DNA from: Mesorhizobium sp. Root552
Lineage (GTDB): Bacteria; Pseudomonadota; Alphaproteobacteria; Rhizobiales; Rhizobiaceae
Length of the DNA stretch: 64,000 nucleotides
Direction: 5' to 3'
Assembly: GCF_001427285.1 (NCBI RefSeq)
Contig: NZ_LMFV01000008.1
Span: 74,386 to 138,385, forward strand
Every line of letters starts with the position of its first letter. The stretch's first letter is position 1. Position numbers and translations under genes: made by a program. Shown piece after piece: positions 48,479 through 58,544 of the stretch. The notes below the pieces were generated by a model. That model had not been told where the DNA came from. It worked only from the letters and a program-made list of their open reading frames with translations, and searched no databases.

Positions 48479-50437
48479 ATGGTGAAGTCTTCTGCATCAA
48501 CGATATCGTCGCAGCCACAAGGGATTGGCCAGGACCAGTTCCTGACGATCCTGTCGCGCGAGGAGGCAATCGCCCGCTTTGATGCGGCATTGTTTCCACG
48601 TGGGCTCATCGAGGAAGAAAGAGCACTGGACGACGCGCTTGGCCTGGCATTGGCGCGTGATGTCGTGGCGCCGCTTGATGCGCCGCCGTTCGATCGCTCG
48701 GGCGTCGACGGCTTCGCCGTGCGATCCGCCGATATCGTTTCCGCCTCGGAGGGCGCGGCGGTGCGCCTGGCATTGAACGATGAAATCATCGCCTGCGGCG
48801 TGGCGCCCGCGCAAACCGTGGAGCCGGGCAGGGCAACCGTCATCGCGACGGGTGGGCCGTTGCCGCGCGGAGCGGATGCGGTTGTCATGGTCGAGCACAC
48901 CCAGCCGGCGGGAGCCGACGCAATCGAGGTGTACCGCAGCGCCTCCCCTGGCCAGTTCGTGTCCTACGCTGGATCGGACATTGCGCGTGGTGAAATCCTG
49001 CTGCGCGCGGGAACGCAGATTGGCTCTCGCGAAATCGGCATGCTGGCCACCTGCGGCATCGGCCGCGTCTGTGTTGCGCGAAAGCCAGTTGTCGTAGTGC
49101 TTTCTACCGGCGACGAACTGGTTCAGCCGGGATCTCCGTTGCGGCCAGCCGCCGTCTACGACGCAAATGGTCCGGTCGTCAGTGCGGCGATTGCCGAAAA
49201 CGGCGGGGAGGCCGTGTTCAAAGGTGCGATTGCCGATGACGAGGAACTGCTCGAGCGCGCGATGAGGGATGCGCTCGACGCCTCCGATATGCTGGTCTTG
49301 TCCGGCGGCACATCCAAGGGCGCCGGGGATCTCAGCCACCGTATCATCAGCCGGCTGGGACAACCCGGAATCATCGCACATGGTGTGGCGCTAAAACCCG
49401 GAAAACCCCTTTGCCTTGCCGTTTGCAATGGGAAGCCTGTGGTCATCCTGCCCGGGTTCCCCACTTCGGCGATGTTCACGTTTCACGATATCATCGTGCC
49501 GGTGCTACGCCGCTTGGCCGGGTTGCCGCCGAGGGCCGAGGCCAAGGTGTCGGCGGAAATTCCACTTCGCATCGGATCGGAACTGGGCCGCACCGAGTTC
49601 GTCATGGTGTCCCTGGTGGAAGGCGAGAACGGGCTTGTCGCCTATCCGACCGGCAAGGGTTCAGGTGCTGTCACGTCCTTTGCTCAAGCCGATGGGTTCG
49701 TGCGCATCGACGCGCTTGCGGATCATCTGCCCGCCAAAACAGCGGCAGAAGTCACGCTCTTTACGCCGCATGTGCGCGTGCCGGACCTCGTGATCATCGG
49801 CAGCCACTGCACGGGGCTCGATATCGTACTGTCGCCACTGGCGCGGGACGGCCTTGTGGCTCGCTCGCTTGCTGTTGGTAGCCTCGGTGGGCTGGCGGCG
49901 GTGCGCCGGGGCGAATGCGACCTCGCGCCGATCCATCTTTTCGATGACAAGACCCAGACTTACAACCGGCCGTTCTTGAGCGAGGGTCTGGAACTGGTGC
50001 CGGGCTGGCGACGTATGCAAGGCTTCGTCTATCGCGCGGAGGACCGGCGTTTTGAAGGCAAGTCGGTCGAGGAAGCAGTTGCCGCCGTGTTGGCCGATGG
50101 CGCCTGCATGATGGTCAATCGCAACCAGGGAGCAGGCACCCGCATCCTCATCGACAAGTTGCTTGGGCAGGCAAGGCCCGATGGCTACTGGAACCAGCCG
50201 CGCTCGCACAACGCCGTTGCCGCCGCGGTGATCCAGAACCGGGCGGATTGGGGGGTAACCATTTCGACCGTCGCCAAGGCTGCCGGTCTTGGTTTCATCC
50301 CGCTGATGGAAGAGCACTACGATTTCGCGCTCAGCTCGAGCCGCAAGGCGCGTGCGCCGGTGCAAGCGTTTCTTGCTGCACTGCAATCACCTTCCAGCCG
50401 CACAGCACTTGAGCAAGCCGGTTTCCGCCCTGCCTGA
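48479..50437 (+). CDS. MoeA fused to a PBP-like domain
   Basis: A 652-residue two-part protein. Residues ~25-415 form MoeA: FDRSGVDGFAVRSADI, ATGGPLPRGADAVVMVEHT, VLSTGDELVQPGSP, LSGGTSKGAGDLS, ILPGFPTSAMFTFHDII. Residues ~430-650 form a binding-protein-like domain (LVIIGSHCTGLDIVLSPLAR, MMVNRNQGAGTRILIDKLLG). MoeA ligates Mo or W to molybdopterin; the added domain may bind the oxyanion or act as a sensor. The same domain type is in the regulator at 44003. Follows the degenerate MoeA gene. Confidence 0.9.
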   Translation: MVKSSASTISSQPQGIGQDQFLTILSREEAIARFDAALFPRGLIEEERALDDALGLALARDVVAPLDAPPFDRSGVDGFAVRSADIVSASEGAAVRLALNDEIIACGVAPAQTVEPGRATVIATGGPLPRGADAVVMVEHTQPAGADAIEVYRSASPGQFVSYAGSDIARGEILLRAGTQIGSREIGMLATCGIGRVCVARKPVVVVLSTGDELVQPGSPLRPAAVYDANGPVVSAAIAENGGEAVFKGAIADDEELLERAMRDALDASDMLVLSGGTSKGAGDLSHRIISRLGQPGIIAHGVALKPGKPLCLAVCNGKPVVILPGFPTSAMFTFHDIIVPVLRRLAGLPPRAEAKVSAEIPLRIGSELGRTEFVMVSLVEGENGLVAYPTGKGSGAVTSFAQADGFVRIDALADHLPAKTAAEVTLFTPHVRVPDLVIIGSHCTGLDIVLSPLARDGLVARSLAVGSLGGLAAVRRGECDLAPIHLFDDKTQTYNRPFLSEGLELVPGWRRMQGFVYRAEDRRFEGKSVEEAVAAVLADGACMMVNRNQGAGTRILIDKLLGQARPDGYWNQPRSHNAVAAAVIQNRADWGVTISTVAKAAGLGFIPLMEEHYDFALSSSRKARAPVQAFLAALQSPSSRTALEQAGFRPA

Positions 50438-51067
50438 TCAGCTGTTAGCAAGTTTCTCCAGCCGTTCGGCTTCGGACAAATCCTCAACTGTGTTGGCGTT
50501 GAAGAACGGATCGACGGGTTCTGCCGGCCAAGCGACGGTCGCGAGCCGGTAGCGGGCTGTCCACCGGTCGATCTTGCGCATGCCTTCCTCGACCAAGGCG
50601 CGGCGCAGGTCGTTGCGCAAGGCCACGCTCCACAGGCCGATCACCGGATGCGACCGGCCTCCCGAGGCTGCAACGACGAGTTGAGTGTCTTCCTTCAGTC
50701 GAGTTTCATGGAAGCATTTGACCAGATTTCGAGGCAGGAAAGGGCAATCACCGGCGGCGCTGGCTACCCATTGAATATCCGGCTGGTTTTCCGCCGCCCA
50801 GTCCAGCGCGGCAAGGACGCCGGCCAGTGGCCCGGGATAGTCCGCGACCGTGTCGGCCACGACGGGAAAGCCGAAGGCGGAAAAACGGCTCGGATCGCCA
50901 TTCGCGTTCAGGATCAGCCGGTCGCATTGCGGTGAAAACCGCTCGATGACGTGATCAAGTATGGTGCGCCCGCCAATCTCGCGCATCGGCTTGTCGCCTC
51001 CGCCCATGCGGCGCGCCAATCCGCCCGCGAGAATAACGCCCAGTGTCGGTGAGAGGTCAGTCGTCAT
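50438..51067 (-). CDS. mobA: Molybdenum cofactor guanylyltransferase
   Basis: A 209-residue enzyme that joins GMP to molybdopterin to make the MGD cofactor used by formate dehydrogenase. [19 protein letters not shown] is the nucleotide loop; [16 protein letters not shown] holds the Mg site; [10 protein letters not shown] near the end is typical. It starts inside the end of fdhD (11-base overlap), so the two are co-translated. It converges with the MoeA fusion gene. Confidence 0.92.
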   Translation of the reverse strand: MTTDLSPTLGVILAGGLARRMGGGDKPMREIGGRTILDHVIERFSPQCDRLILNANGDPSRFSAFGFPVVADTVADYPGPLAGVLAALDWAAENQPDIQWVASAAGDCPFLPRNLVKCFHETRLKEDTQLVVAASGGRSHPVIGLWSVALRNDLRRALVEEGMRKIDRWTARYRLATVAWPAEPVDPFFNANTVEDLSEAERLEKLANS

Positions 51068-51950
51068 GTTCGGCGCCCTTGCGCGAATGTCGTGAAGGTT
51101 CGTCTTCGACGCTCGAGGCGTCCTGGTCGAAAATAATCCGCTCTTCGCCGGATAGCGCGGTGAACCGCTTGCCACGCGCCCGCCCGACCAGCGTCAAGCC
51201 GGTCTGCCGGGCCAGCATGACGCCCCAGGAGGTGAACCCCGATCGCGAAACGAGTATCGGAATACCCATGCGCACCGTCTTTATCGTCATTTCGGAGGTG
51301 AGGCGCCCGGTGGTGTAAAGGATCTTATCGGCCGTATCGACACCATGGCGGTATATCCAGCCCGCTAGCTTGTCGACGGCATTGTGGCGGCCGACATCTT
51401 CCATGTAGCATATCGGCTCGCCCTGCTTGCACAAGACGCAACCGTGGATAGCCCCGGCCTCCAGGTAGAGAGAGGGGACTGTGTTGATGGTGCGTGTCAT
51501 CTGGTAAAGCCAGGAAGTCCGCAGTTCGGCTCCGGGCAATTCTATTCCCTCGACCGCCTCCATCAGGTCGCCGAAGGCGGTACCTTGCGCGCAGCCGGAC
51601 GTCAGCGTCCGCTTCTTCAGCTTCTGCTCGTAATTGGTGTTGCGCTCGGTACGCACGACAACCACCTGCAGATCGTCATCATATTCGACGTCAGTCACGA
51701 CATCGTCCGGCTTCAGCATATTCTGGTTGAGCAGATAGCCGAGTGCCAGATAGTCTGGATAATCGTTGATCGTCATCATGGTGACGATCTCCTGAGCGTT
51801 GAGATAAAGCGTCAACGCGCGTTCCACAGGTACGGTCGCCTCTACGGGCATGCCGGTTTGGTCGATCCCCTTCACCCGCTCGGTAAGGCGCGGATTGCTC
51901 GGGTCGGGCATGATGACGGGAATCTGCGGTCGATCTTGTCGATATTGCAT
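51057..51950 (-). CDS. fdhD: Formate dehydrogenase accessory sulfurtransferase FdhD
   Basis: A 297-residue protein that passes sulfur to the molybdenum/tungsten cofactor of formate dehydrogenase. [20 protein letters not shown] and [16 protein letters not shown] are conserved. In E. coli the sulfur relay uses a CxxC; the matching place here reads [10 protein letters not shown] with only the first cysteine, while another pair is present in [10 protein letters not shown]. First of a fdhD-mobA operon, divergent from moeA. Confidence 0.93.
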   Translation of the reverse strand: MQYRQDRPQIPVIMPDPSNPRLTERVKGIDQTGMPVEATVPVERALTLYLNAQEIVTMMTINDYPDYLALGYLLNQNMLKPDDVVTDVEYDDDLQVVVVRTERNTNYEQKLKKRTLTSGCAQGTAFGDLMEAVEGIELPGAELRTSWLYQMTRTINTVPSLYLEAGAIHGCVLCKQGEPICYMEDVGRHNAVDKLAGWIYRHGVDTADKILYTTGRLTSEMTIKTVRMGIPILVSRSGFTSWGVMLARQTGLTLVGRARGKRFTALSGEERIIFDQDASSVEDEPSRHSRKGAEHDD

Positions 51951-52096
51951 GTTGTTCCGTTAGCGGTCGATTTGCAGATCTTGCAAACGCGATTTCACCG
52001 TCACGTTTACATGAAATGGCTCGCACGTCAGCCATGTTTGATGATAGGTCGCGACCCCGACGGTCCGAGAACTCCTTGAAAGGTATAGATTGGACG

Positions 52097-53353
52097 ATGG
52101 CGCAACTTTCGGATGACTGTTTTGCCTTTGACGGGCCGCTATTACCGATAGACGAGGCCGCTCGATTGCTGGCTACTCGGCTTGGCGTCGTCGAAGGTTG
52201 CGAAACGGTCCCGCTCGTAGAAGCCGACGGACGCATCCTGGCCGGGGACCTGACCGCTCCGCTGCCGCTGCCGCCGTTCACCAACTCTGCCGTCGATGGC
52301 TATGCGGTGCGCGGCGTCGACCTGCCAACCGGTTCGGCGGAGAGATTTCTTGTGACCGGACGAATTCAGGCCGGCGCCACCACATCGACCGCCGTGGCCC
52401 CTCAGGAGGCCGTGCGCATTTTCACGGGCGCTCCCATGCCCGACGGCGCAGATACGGTTTTCATGCAGGAAGACGTAAGTTTGGATGGTGAAAATCAGGT
52501 CATCTTGCCACCAGGCCTGAAGCGCGGAGCCAATACGCGACCTGCCGGCGAAGATATTGCCGCCGGGCAGGTTGTCCTGCATGCAGGGCACCGCATAAGG
52601 CCCCAGGATGTCGCACTCATGGCGGCCCTTGGCTTTACCGGGGTAGAGGTCCGCCGCCGCATTCGCGTAGCCATCTTCTCGACCGGCAATGAAATCGTCG
52701 CCCCCGGCACCAAGCGCGGCCCGGCGCAGCTTTTTGATTCCAATCGCTTCATGCTGATGACGATGCTGAAGCGCCTTGGATGTGAAGTCGCAGACTACGG
52801 AATCCTGCACGATGAGGTGGAATCCATCGCTTCGGTCCTTAAGCGTGCTGCCGCCGAGCAGGATCTCGTCATAACCTCGGGCGGGGTTTCAACTGGTGAT
52901 GCCGACTATGTGAAGACCGCCGTCGAAAGGGTCGGCACGTTGGTATTCTGGCGCATTGCAATCAAGCCGGGCCGTCCGGTTGCGATGGGGGTAATAGAGG
53001 GCACCCCCTTTTTGGGATTGCCGGGTAACCCTGTGGCAAGTTTCGTCACCTTTGCCCATGTGGCGCGCAACGCAATATTCGCCCTCTCGGGAACTCGAAC
53101 AAAGCCGCCTGTCACGATTCCGCTGCGCGCTGCTTTTTCGTACCGAAAGAAGGAAGGCCGGCGGGAATATGTGCGCGCCAGCCTGAGAAGTGCTGAAGAT
53201 GGTGCTGTCGAGGCAGTAAAGTTTCCCCGCGAGGGCGCAGGCTTGTTGTCTTCGCTGGTCGAAACCGATGGGTTGGTAGAGCTTGGAGAGAAAACTGTCC
53301 GCGTCGAACCAGGGCAGATGGTTGCATTCCTTCCATATTCAAGCTTGCTTTAG
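52097..53353 (+). CDS. moeA: Molybdopterin molybdenumtransferase MoeA
   Basis: A 418-residue enzyme with all MoeA motifs intact: TNSAVDGYAVRGVDL, FTGAPMPDGADTVFMQED, RPAGEDIAAG, IFSTGNEIVAPGT, TSGGVSTGDADYVK, LGLPGNPVASFVTF. It inserts molybdate or tungstate into adenylated molybdopterin. Third MoeA-family gene within 6 kb and the most canonical one. The ATG at 52097 fits family length; an ATG at 52016 would add 27 residues. Divergent from fdhD. Confidence 0.92.
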   Translation: MAQLSDDCFAFDGPLLPIDEAARLLATRLGVVEGCETVPLVEADGRILAGDLTAPLPLPPFTNSAVDGYAVRGVDLPTGSAERFLVTGRIQAGATTSTAVAPQEAVRIFTGAPMPDGADTVFMQEDVSLDGENQVILPPGLKRGANTRPAGEDIAAGQVVLHAGHRIRPQDVALMAALGFTGVEVRRRIRVAIFSTGNEIVAPGTKRGPAQLFDSNRFMLMTMLKRLGCEVADYGILHDEVESIASVLKRAAAEQDLVITSGGVSTGDADYVKTAVERVGTLVFWRIAIKPGRPVAMGVIEGTPFLGLPGNPVASFVTFAHVARNAIFALSGTRTKPPVTIPLRAAFSYRKKEGRREYVRASLRSAEDGAVEAVKFPREGAGLLSSLVETDGLVELGEKTVRVEPGQMVAFLPYSSLL

Positions 53354-53582
53354 GTATTGACTGCAAAAACTTGGTCGAATTGGTATCAAGCCGCCGTCTC
53401 ATTGTGAAATGAATCGCGCCGTCCTCGATCTTTTTCCTGCCCCTTCTTGTGGTTCGGAGCGCTACCCTGAACCCACGATTAAGCATGGCGCTAAATCCTT
53501 CCGCATTTCCTCAAGTATTTAACATTTTTATGAAGCGGGTCTTTGTGCTTGCCTCGACCGCGATAAAGAATACTTTCCCATC

Positions 53583-53834
53583 ATGATGACGACGAAGCTT
53601 GATCTCACCGGGTTGAAATGCCCACTCCCGGCTTTGAAGACCCGTAAGGCTTTGAATGCCGTCAACCAGGGCGATCGATTGGAAGTTCACTGTACGGACC
53701 CGTTGGCAATCATCGACATTCCCAACCTTGTCAGCGAAACCGGGGACCGCATCGAGAGCACCGAGCGGGACGGAAACCGGATCATTTTCTTGATCGAAAG
53801 GCGAGTGGACGAGCCGGGCAGTCTGGCGCGATGA
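53583..53834 (+). CDS. TusA-family sulfurtransferase
   Basis: An 83-residue protein with LDLTGLKCPLPALKTRKALN; the cysteine in the CPxP motif is the sulfur carrier of TusA proteins. Between moeA and fdhB it probably hands sulfur to FdhD for the cofactor, as TusA does in E. coli; this is inferred from place. The AT-rich gap after it (53835-53995) is the likely promoter of fdhBA. Confidence 0.9.
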   Translation: MMTTKLDLTGLKCPLPALKTRKALNAVNQGDRLEVHCTDPLAIIDIPNLVSETGDRIESTERDGNRIIFLIERRVDEPGSLAR

Positions 53835-53995
53835 TGGCAGGGTTGGTAAGGCGCTTGTCGTTCGACTGCATATTTAGGCAGAATTTGAAAAACCATAAAA
53901 ATAATGTATCCTGGGGAATATCTGTTGCCTTATAGTCAAAATCCGGCCGCCGCGCTTGGCACGCCGCATCGGAAGTACCGCCAAGGGGAGAACGC

Positions 53996-55669
53996 ATGAC
54001 AATTCAAGATCGCCGCCGCCGCGATCGTGGCCCGAAAGGTCGGGGGCTGGATGATACAGCGCTTGACGAAGTCAGGGCGCTTCTGGGTTCGCGGGAACGA
54101 CGCAGGGACCTGCTGATAGAATTCCTTCACTTGATCCAGGACGCGTATGGGCATTTGTCCGCGCGCCACCTGCGTGCCCTGGCCGAAGAAATGCGCCTGT
54201 CGCAAACAGAAGTCTATGAAGTGGCGTCGTTCTACGACCATTTCGATGTGGTCAAGGAAGGTGACGTTCCGCCGGCGCCGTTGACAATAAGGGTGTGCGA
54301 TTCGGTTAGTTGCATGCTGGCTGGCGCGGAAAGCCTGGTTGCAGGCATTGCTTCCGGAGTCGATCCTGCCGCGGTTCGTGTCGTGCGGGCTCCTTGCATG
54401 GGCCGTTGTGCAGGCGCGCCGGTTGCTCGCGTCGGCGACCATGAGGTCGACAATGCGACCGTGGAAAGTCTGCTGAAGCTGGTCAAAACCGGCGATACGG
54501 AAGTTGTCGTGCCGAAGTACACCGCCCTTGCCGAATACCGGGTCGGCGGCGGTTACCGGCTTCTGGAGAAAGTGCGCGGCGGCGCGGTCACCGTCGAAGA
54601 ACTGATGGCCACGATGCAGGGGGCAGGCCTACGCGGCCTTGGCGGCGCCGGTTTTCCTGCCGGCAAGAAATGGGAATTCGTGCGCTCCTATGCCGCTCCG
54701 CGGCTGATGTCGATCAACGGCGATGAAGGCGAGCCGGGCACCTTCAAGGACCGCATCTACCTCGAGCGCGACCCCCACCGGACCCTCGAAGGGGCATTGA
54801 TCGCGGCGCATGCGGTGAGCGCCGAGCGCATCTATTTCTATATGCGCGACGAATATCCGGCCGTCCTGCACATCTTGCGCAAGGAGATCGCCGCCCTGGA
54901 AGCGGCTGGCATCGCCAAGCCGGGCTTCATCGAGCTTCGGCGTGGTGCGGGCGCCTATATCTGCGGCGAAGAAAGCGCGATGCTGGAATCGATCGAGGGC
55001 AAGCGCGGCCTGCCGCGTCACCGTCCACCCTACATCGCCGAGGTTGGTCTTTTTGGCCGGCCGACGCTGAACCACAATGTCGAGACGCTTTGGTGGATCC
55101 GCGACATCGTGGAAAATGGCGCGGAATGGTTTGCTGCGCAGGGCAGGCCGGGCCATCCGGGCGCGCGCTCCTGGTCCGTTTCCGGCCGGGTCAAGAACCC
55201 CGGCGTCAAGCTAGCTCCGGCTGGCATCACGGTCCGCGAGCTGATTGAGGACTATTGCGGTGGCATGCTCGACGGTCATGCCTTCAAGGCCTATTTGCCA
55301 GGCGGCGCCTCAGGCGGCATCCTGCCGGCCTCAATGGGTGATATTCCGCTCGATTTCGGCGGCGAGCTTGCCAAGCAGGGCGCGTTTGTCGGCTCCCATG
55401 CGGTGGTGGTGTTCTCGGACAAGGACAACATCAAGGGCGTGACGGTGAACCTGCTGAAATTCTTCAAGCATGAGAGTTGCGGTCAATGCACGCCATGCCG
55501 CGAGGGAACTGGTAAGATGGTTTCCCTGTTACAGAAGCAAGGCTCTCTCGATGAAACGGGTTTGCGCGATCTGGAGACCGTGATGCGCGATTCCTCCATA
55601 TGTGGCTTGGGTCAAGCCGCACCCAATCCGGTCAACCATTTGCTGACGCATTTCCGCGAGGATATCTGA
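53996..55669 (+). CDS. fdhB: NAD-dependent formate dehydrogenase, beta subunit (NuoE-NuoF fusion)
   Basis: A 557-residue diaphorase subunit that passes electrons to NAD+. The NuoE-like part has the [2Fe-2S] cysteines C101, C106, C134 and C138 (VCDSVSCM, PCMGRCAG). The NuoF part has LRGLGGAGFPAGKKWEF and GDEGEPGTFKDRIYLERDPH (FMN/NAD site), GAYICGEESAMLESIEG, and the [4Fe-4S] ligands C495, C498, C501 (SCGQCTPCREG) and C536. The layout matches Fdh1B of Methylobacterium. fdhA starts 1 base after its stop. AGGGGAG upstream. Confidence 0.93.
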   Translation: MTIQDRRRRDRGPKGRGLDDTALDEVRALLGSRERRRDLLIEFLHLIQDAYGHLSARHLRALAEEMRLSQTEVYEVASFYDHFDVVKEGDVPPAPLTIRVCDSVSCMLAGAESLVAGIASGVDPAAVRVVRAPCMGRCAGAPVARVGDHEVDNATVESLLKLVKTGDTEVVVPKYTALAEYRVGGGYRLLEKVRGGAVTVEELMATMQGAGLRGLGGAGFPAGKKWEFVRSYAAPRLMSINGDEGEPGTFKDRIYLERDPHRTLEGALIAAHAVSAERIYFYMRDEYPAVLHILRKEIAALEAAGIAKPGFIELRRGAGAYICGEESAMLESIEGKRGLPRHRPPYIAEVGLFGRPTLNHNVETLWWIRDIVENGAEWFAAQGRPGHPGARSWSVSGRVKNPGVKLAPAGITVRELIEDYCGGMLDGHAFKAYLPGGASGGILPASMGDIPLDFGGELAKQGAFVGSHAVVVFSDKDNIKGVTVNLLKFFKHESCGQCTPCREGTGKMVSLLQKQGSLDETGLRDLETVMRDSSICGLGQAAPNPVNHLLTHFREDI

Positions 55670-55670
55670 G

Positions 55671-58466
55671 ATGACGGGCCAGGTAGAATTTACTCTTGAT
55701 GGCAAGAAGGTCGTCGCGGCGGAAGGCGAGACCATCTGGGACGTAGCCAAGCGCGTCGGCACCGATATCCCTCATCTGTGCCATGTCGATCTGCCCGGCT
55801 ACCGTGCCGACGGCAATTGCCGCGCCTGCATGGTCGATATCGAGGGCGAGCGCGTACTTGCAGCCTCCTGCATCCGTAAGCCTGCGTCCGGAATGGTGGT
55901 GAAGACCGACACCGAACGGGCCGAGAAATCGCGCCAGATGGTGTTCGAACTTTTGGCCAGCAATATGCGCCCTGCCGAAAAGGGCCCCGATAACCAGTCG
56001 GCGTTCTGGCAATGGGCGTCGTCGATGGGCATTTCCGGCAGCGAGCGTTTTGGCTCGAAGTTTGATGCCGCCCATGCGGCAGAATTCGACATTTCCAATC
56101 CGGCTATCGCCGTCAATCTGGACGCCTGCATCGCCTGCGGCGCTTGCGTGCGGGCCTGCCGCGAAGTTCAGGTCAACGACGTGATCGGAATGGCGGACCG
56201 CGGCGGCCACACCGTCCCGGTCTTCGACATGCATGACCCGATGGGGCTTTCCACTTGCGTGAGCTGTGGCGAATGCGTGCAGGCGTGCCCGACCGGTGCG
56301 CTCTACGAAAAGTCGCTGATGGACAAAACCTACAAGACGCGTGCGGTCCAGGATTTCGACAAGGTAGTCGACACCGTCTGCCCTTTCTGCGGCGTCGGCT
56401 GCCAAACCAAGGTGGCGGTCAAGGACAACAAGATCGTCCAGGTCGACGGTCGCAACGGCCCGGCCAACGAAAACCGGCTTTGCGTCAAGGGCCGCTTTGG
56501 CTTCGACTATGCGATGTCGCCGGAGCGGTTGACCAAGCCGTTGATCCGTCGCGACGATGCGCCGAAAGCAGGCGATGCGGATATGCGCAACGTCGATCCG
56601 CTGACCGTGTTCCGCGAGGCGACTTGGGAAGAAGCCCTTGAGCGCGCAGCGAGTGGCCTGAAGAAAGTCCTCAAGGAAAACGGCGGCCAGGCACTGGCCG
56701 GCTTCGGCTCGGCAAAGGGCTCCAATGAGGAAGCCTATCTTTTCCAGAAGTTCGTGCGTCAGGCATTCGGCACCAACAATGTCGATCACTGCACCAGGCT
56801 TTGCCATGCGTCCTCGGTTGCGGCCCTTATGGAGGGCGTCGGCTCGGGCGCGGTGTCAGCGCCGTTCATGGATGCCATGAAGGCCGAATGCGTCATCATC
56901 ATCGGCTCGCGTCCGACGACGAACCACCCCGTTGCCGCCACCTATTTCAAGCAGGCGGTCAAGAAGGGGCTCAAGCTGATCATCATGGATCCGCGCCGCC
57001 AGGACCTGATGCGCCACGCCACCCATTCGCTGCAGTTCAAGCCGGGCAGCGACGTGGCCATGCTGAATGCGCTGTTGCACGTCATCGTGGAAGAAAAGCT
57101 GTATGACGAGCAGTATATTCAGGCGAATGTTACCGGCTTCGAAGCGCTGAAGAAGAAGGTCAAGGATTTTTCGCCGGAAGCAATGTCGGAAGTGTGCGGC
57201 ATCGAGGCTTCTGTGCTGCGCGAGGTGGCGCGCACCTACGCCAAGTCCGAGCGCTCCATGATCTTCTGGGGCATGGGTCTTTCCCAGCACACCCACGGTA
57301 CCGACAATTCGCGCTGCCTCATCGCACTGGCGCTGATTACGGGCCATGTCGGGCGTCCCGGCACAGGCCTGCATCCGCTGCGTGGCCAGAACAACGTTCA
57401 GGGCGCTTCCGACGCCGGCCTGATCCCGATGTATTATCCGGACTACAAGTCGGTGGAAAATGTCGATATCCGGGGCCAGTACGAGAATTTCTGGGGCCAG
57501 ACGCTCGACCCCAAGCGGGGTCTCACCGTGGTCGAGATCATCGACGCCATCCATGCCGATGAGATCAAGGCCATGTACATCATGGGCGAGAATCCGGCCA
57601 TGTCGGACCCCGACCAGATTCATGCGCGCGCCGCGCTTGCCAAACTCGAACACCTGGTGGTGCAGGACATCTTCCTGACCGAGACGGCTTGGCATGCAGA
57701 TGTGGTGCTGCCCGCCTCGGCCCACGCGGAGAAACTCGGCACCTTCACCAACACCAACCGTCAAGTGCAGATTGGCCGTCCCGCGCTCGATCCGCCAGGC
57801 GAGGCTCGCCAGGACCTCGATCTTATCATCGATCTTGCCAAACGCATGGGCGTCGACTGGAACTACAAGCATGTTTCGGATGTCTACACCGAGATGGCGC
57901 AGGTCATGCCGTCCTTGAATCACATCTCGTGGGACCGCATCGAGCGTGAGGAATCGGTCATCTATCCGGCCGACGGTCCCGATGTTCCCGGCAACGAGGT
58001 CGTCTTCACTTCCGGATTTCCTACCTCCGACGGCCGCGGCCGCATCGTACCGGCGGATCTTTTGCCGCCTGCCGAAGTGCCGGACGGAGAGTATCCGCTG
58101 GTGTTGACCACCGGGCGCATGCTCGAGCATTGGCATACGGGAGCCATGACCCGGCGCGCCGGCGTGCTGAACGCGATCGAGCCTTATGGCATTGCTGCCA
58201 TGAACCCCTACGAAATCGAACGGCAGGGGCTAGGCATCGGCGACGTCATTTCCGTGGAAACGCGTCGCGGCACGGTGGAAGCGATCCTGCGCGCCGACCG
58301 GGAAGTCGCCGATGGTATGGTGTTCATGCCGTTCTGCTTCAACGAAAGCCCGGCCAACAAACTCACCAACCCGATGCTTGACCCTTACGGCAAGATTCCG
58401 GAGTTCAAATACTGCGCGGCACGCGTTGCGCCATTGGAACGGCGGCACATCGAGGCTGCCGAGTAA
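55671..58466 (+). CDS. fdhA: NAD-dependent formate dehydrogenase, alpha subunit (W/Mo-bis-MGD)
   Basis: A 931-residue catalytic subunit oxidising formate to CO2. In order: [2Fe-2S] ligands C37, C50, C53, C67; two ferredoxin-type [4Fe-4S] sets (C153/156/159/163 and C196/199/202/206); a further [4Fe-4S] set (C237/240/244/271, CPFCGVGC); then the bis-MGD domains. The metal ligand is Cys374 in NNVDHCTRLCHASS, where some enzymes use selenocysteine. The C-terminal domain (MLEHWHTGAMTRR) binds the second MGD. The tungstate importer beside it suggests a tungsten enzyme, as in Methylobacterium FDH1, but the sequence does not prove W over Mo. A terminator follows. Confidence 0.95.
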   Translation: MTGQVEFTLDGKKVVAAEGETIWDVAKRVGTDIPHLCHVDLPGYRADGNCRACMVDIEGERVLAASCIRKPASGMVVKTDTERAEKSRQMVFELLASNMRPAEKGPDNQSAFWQWASSMGISGSERFGSKFDAAHAAEFDISNPAIAVNLDACIACGACVRACREVQVNDVIGMADRGGHTVPVFDMHDPMGLSTCVSCGECVQACPTGALYEKSLMDKTYKTRAVQDFDKVVDTVCPFCGVGCQTKVAVKDNKIVQVDGRNGPANENRLCVKGRFGFDYAMSPERLTKPLIRRDDAPKAGDADMRNVDPLTVFREATWEEALERAASGLKKVLKENGGQALAGFGSAKGSNEEAYLFQKFVRQAFGTNNVDHCTRLCHASSVAALMEGVGSGAVSAPFMDAMKAECVIIIGSRPTTNHPVAATYFKQAVKKGLKLIIMDPRRQDLMRHATHSLQFKPGSDVAMLNALLHVIVEEKLYDEQYIQANVTGFEALKKKVKDFSPEAMSEVCGIEASVLREVARTYAKSERSMIFWGMGLSQHTHGTDNSRCLIALALITGHVGRPGTGLHPLRGQNNVQGASDAGLIPMYYPDYKSVENVDIRGQYENFWGQTLDPKRGLTVVEIIDAIHADEIKAMYIMGENPAMSDPDQIHARAALAKLEHLVVQDIFLTETAWHADVVLPASAHAEKLGTFTNTNRQVQIGRPALDPPGEARQDLDLIIDLAKRMGVDWNYKHVSDVYTEMAQVMPSLNHISWDRIEREESVIYPADGPDVPGNEVVFTSGFPTSDGRGRIVPADLLPPAEVPDGEYPLVLTTGRMLEHWHTGAMTRRAGVLNAIEPYGIAAMNPYEIERQGLGIGDVISVETRRGTVEAILRADREVADGMVFMPFCFNESPANKLTNPMLDPYGKIPEFKYCAARVAPLERRHIEAAE

Positions 58467-58494
58467 GCGGAAACAAGAGTTTTATCTGATCGGC

Positions 58495-58530
58495 AGTGCC
58501 CGGTGCGGGGACGCACCGGGCACTTGCTTT
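58495..58530 (+). terminator. Terminator after fdhA
   Basis: AGTGCCCGGTGC (58495-58506) and GCACCGGGCACT (58513-58524): 12-bp stem, 6-base loop, then tgcttt. Confidence 0.85.
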
Positions 58531-58544
58531 CAGGAGGGGGCTTT

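Noticed and set aside
55671..58466. Selenocysteine in formate dehydrogenase alpha
   Set aside because: The active-site position is a Cys codon and no in-frame TGA occurs within the gene.
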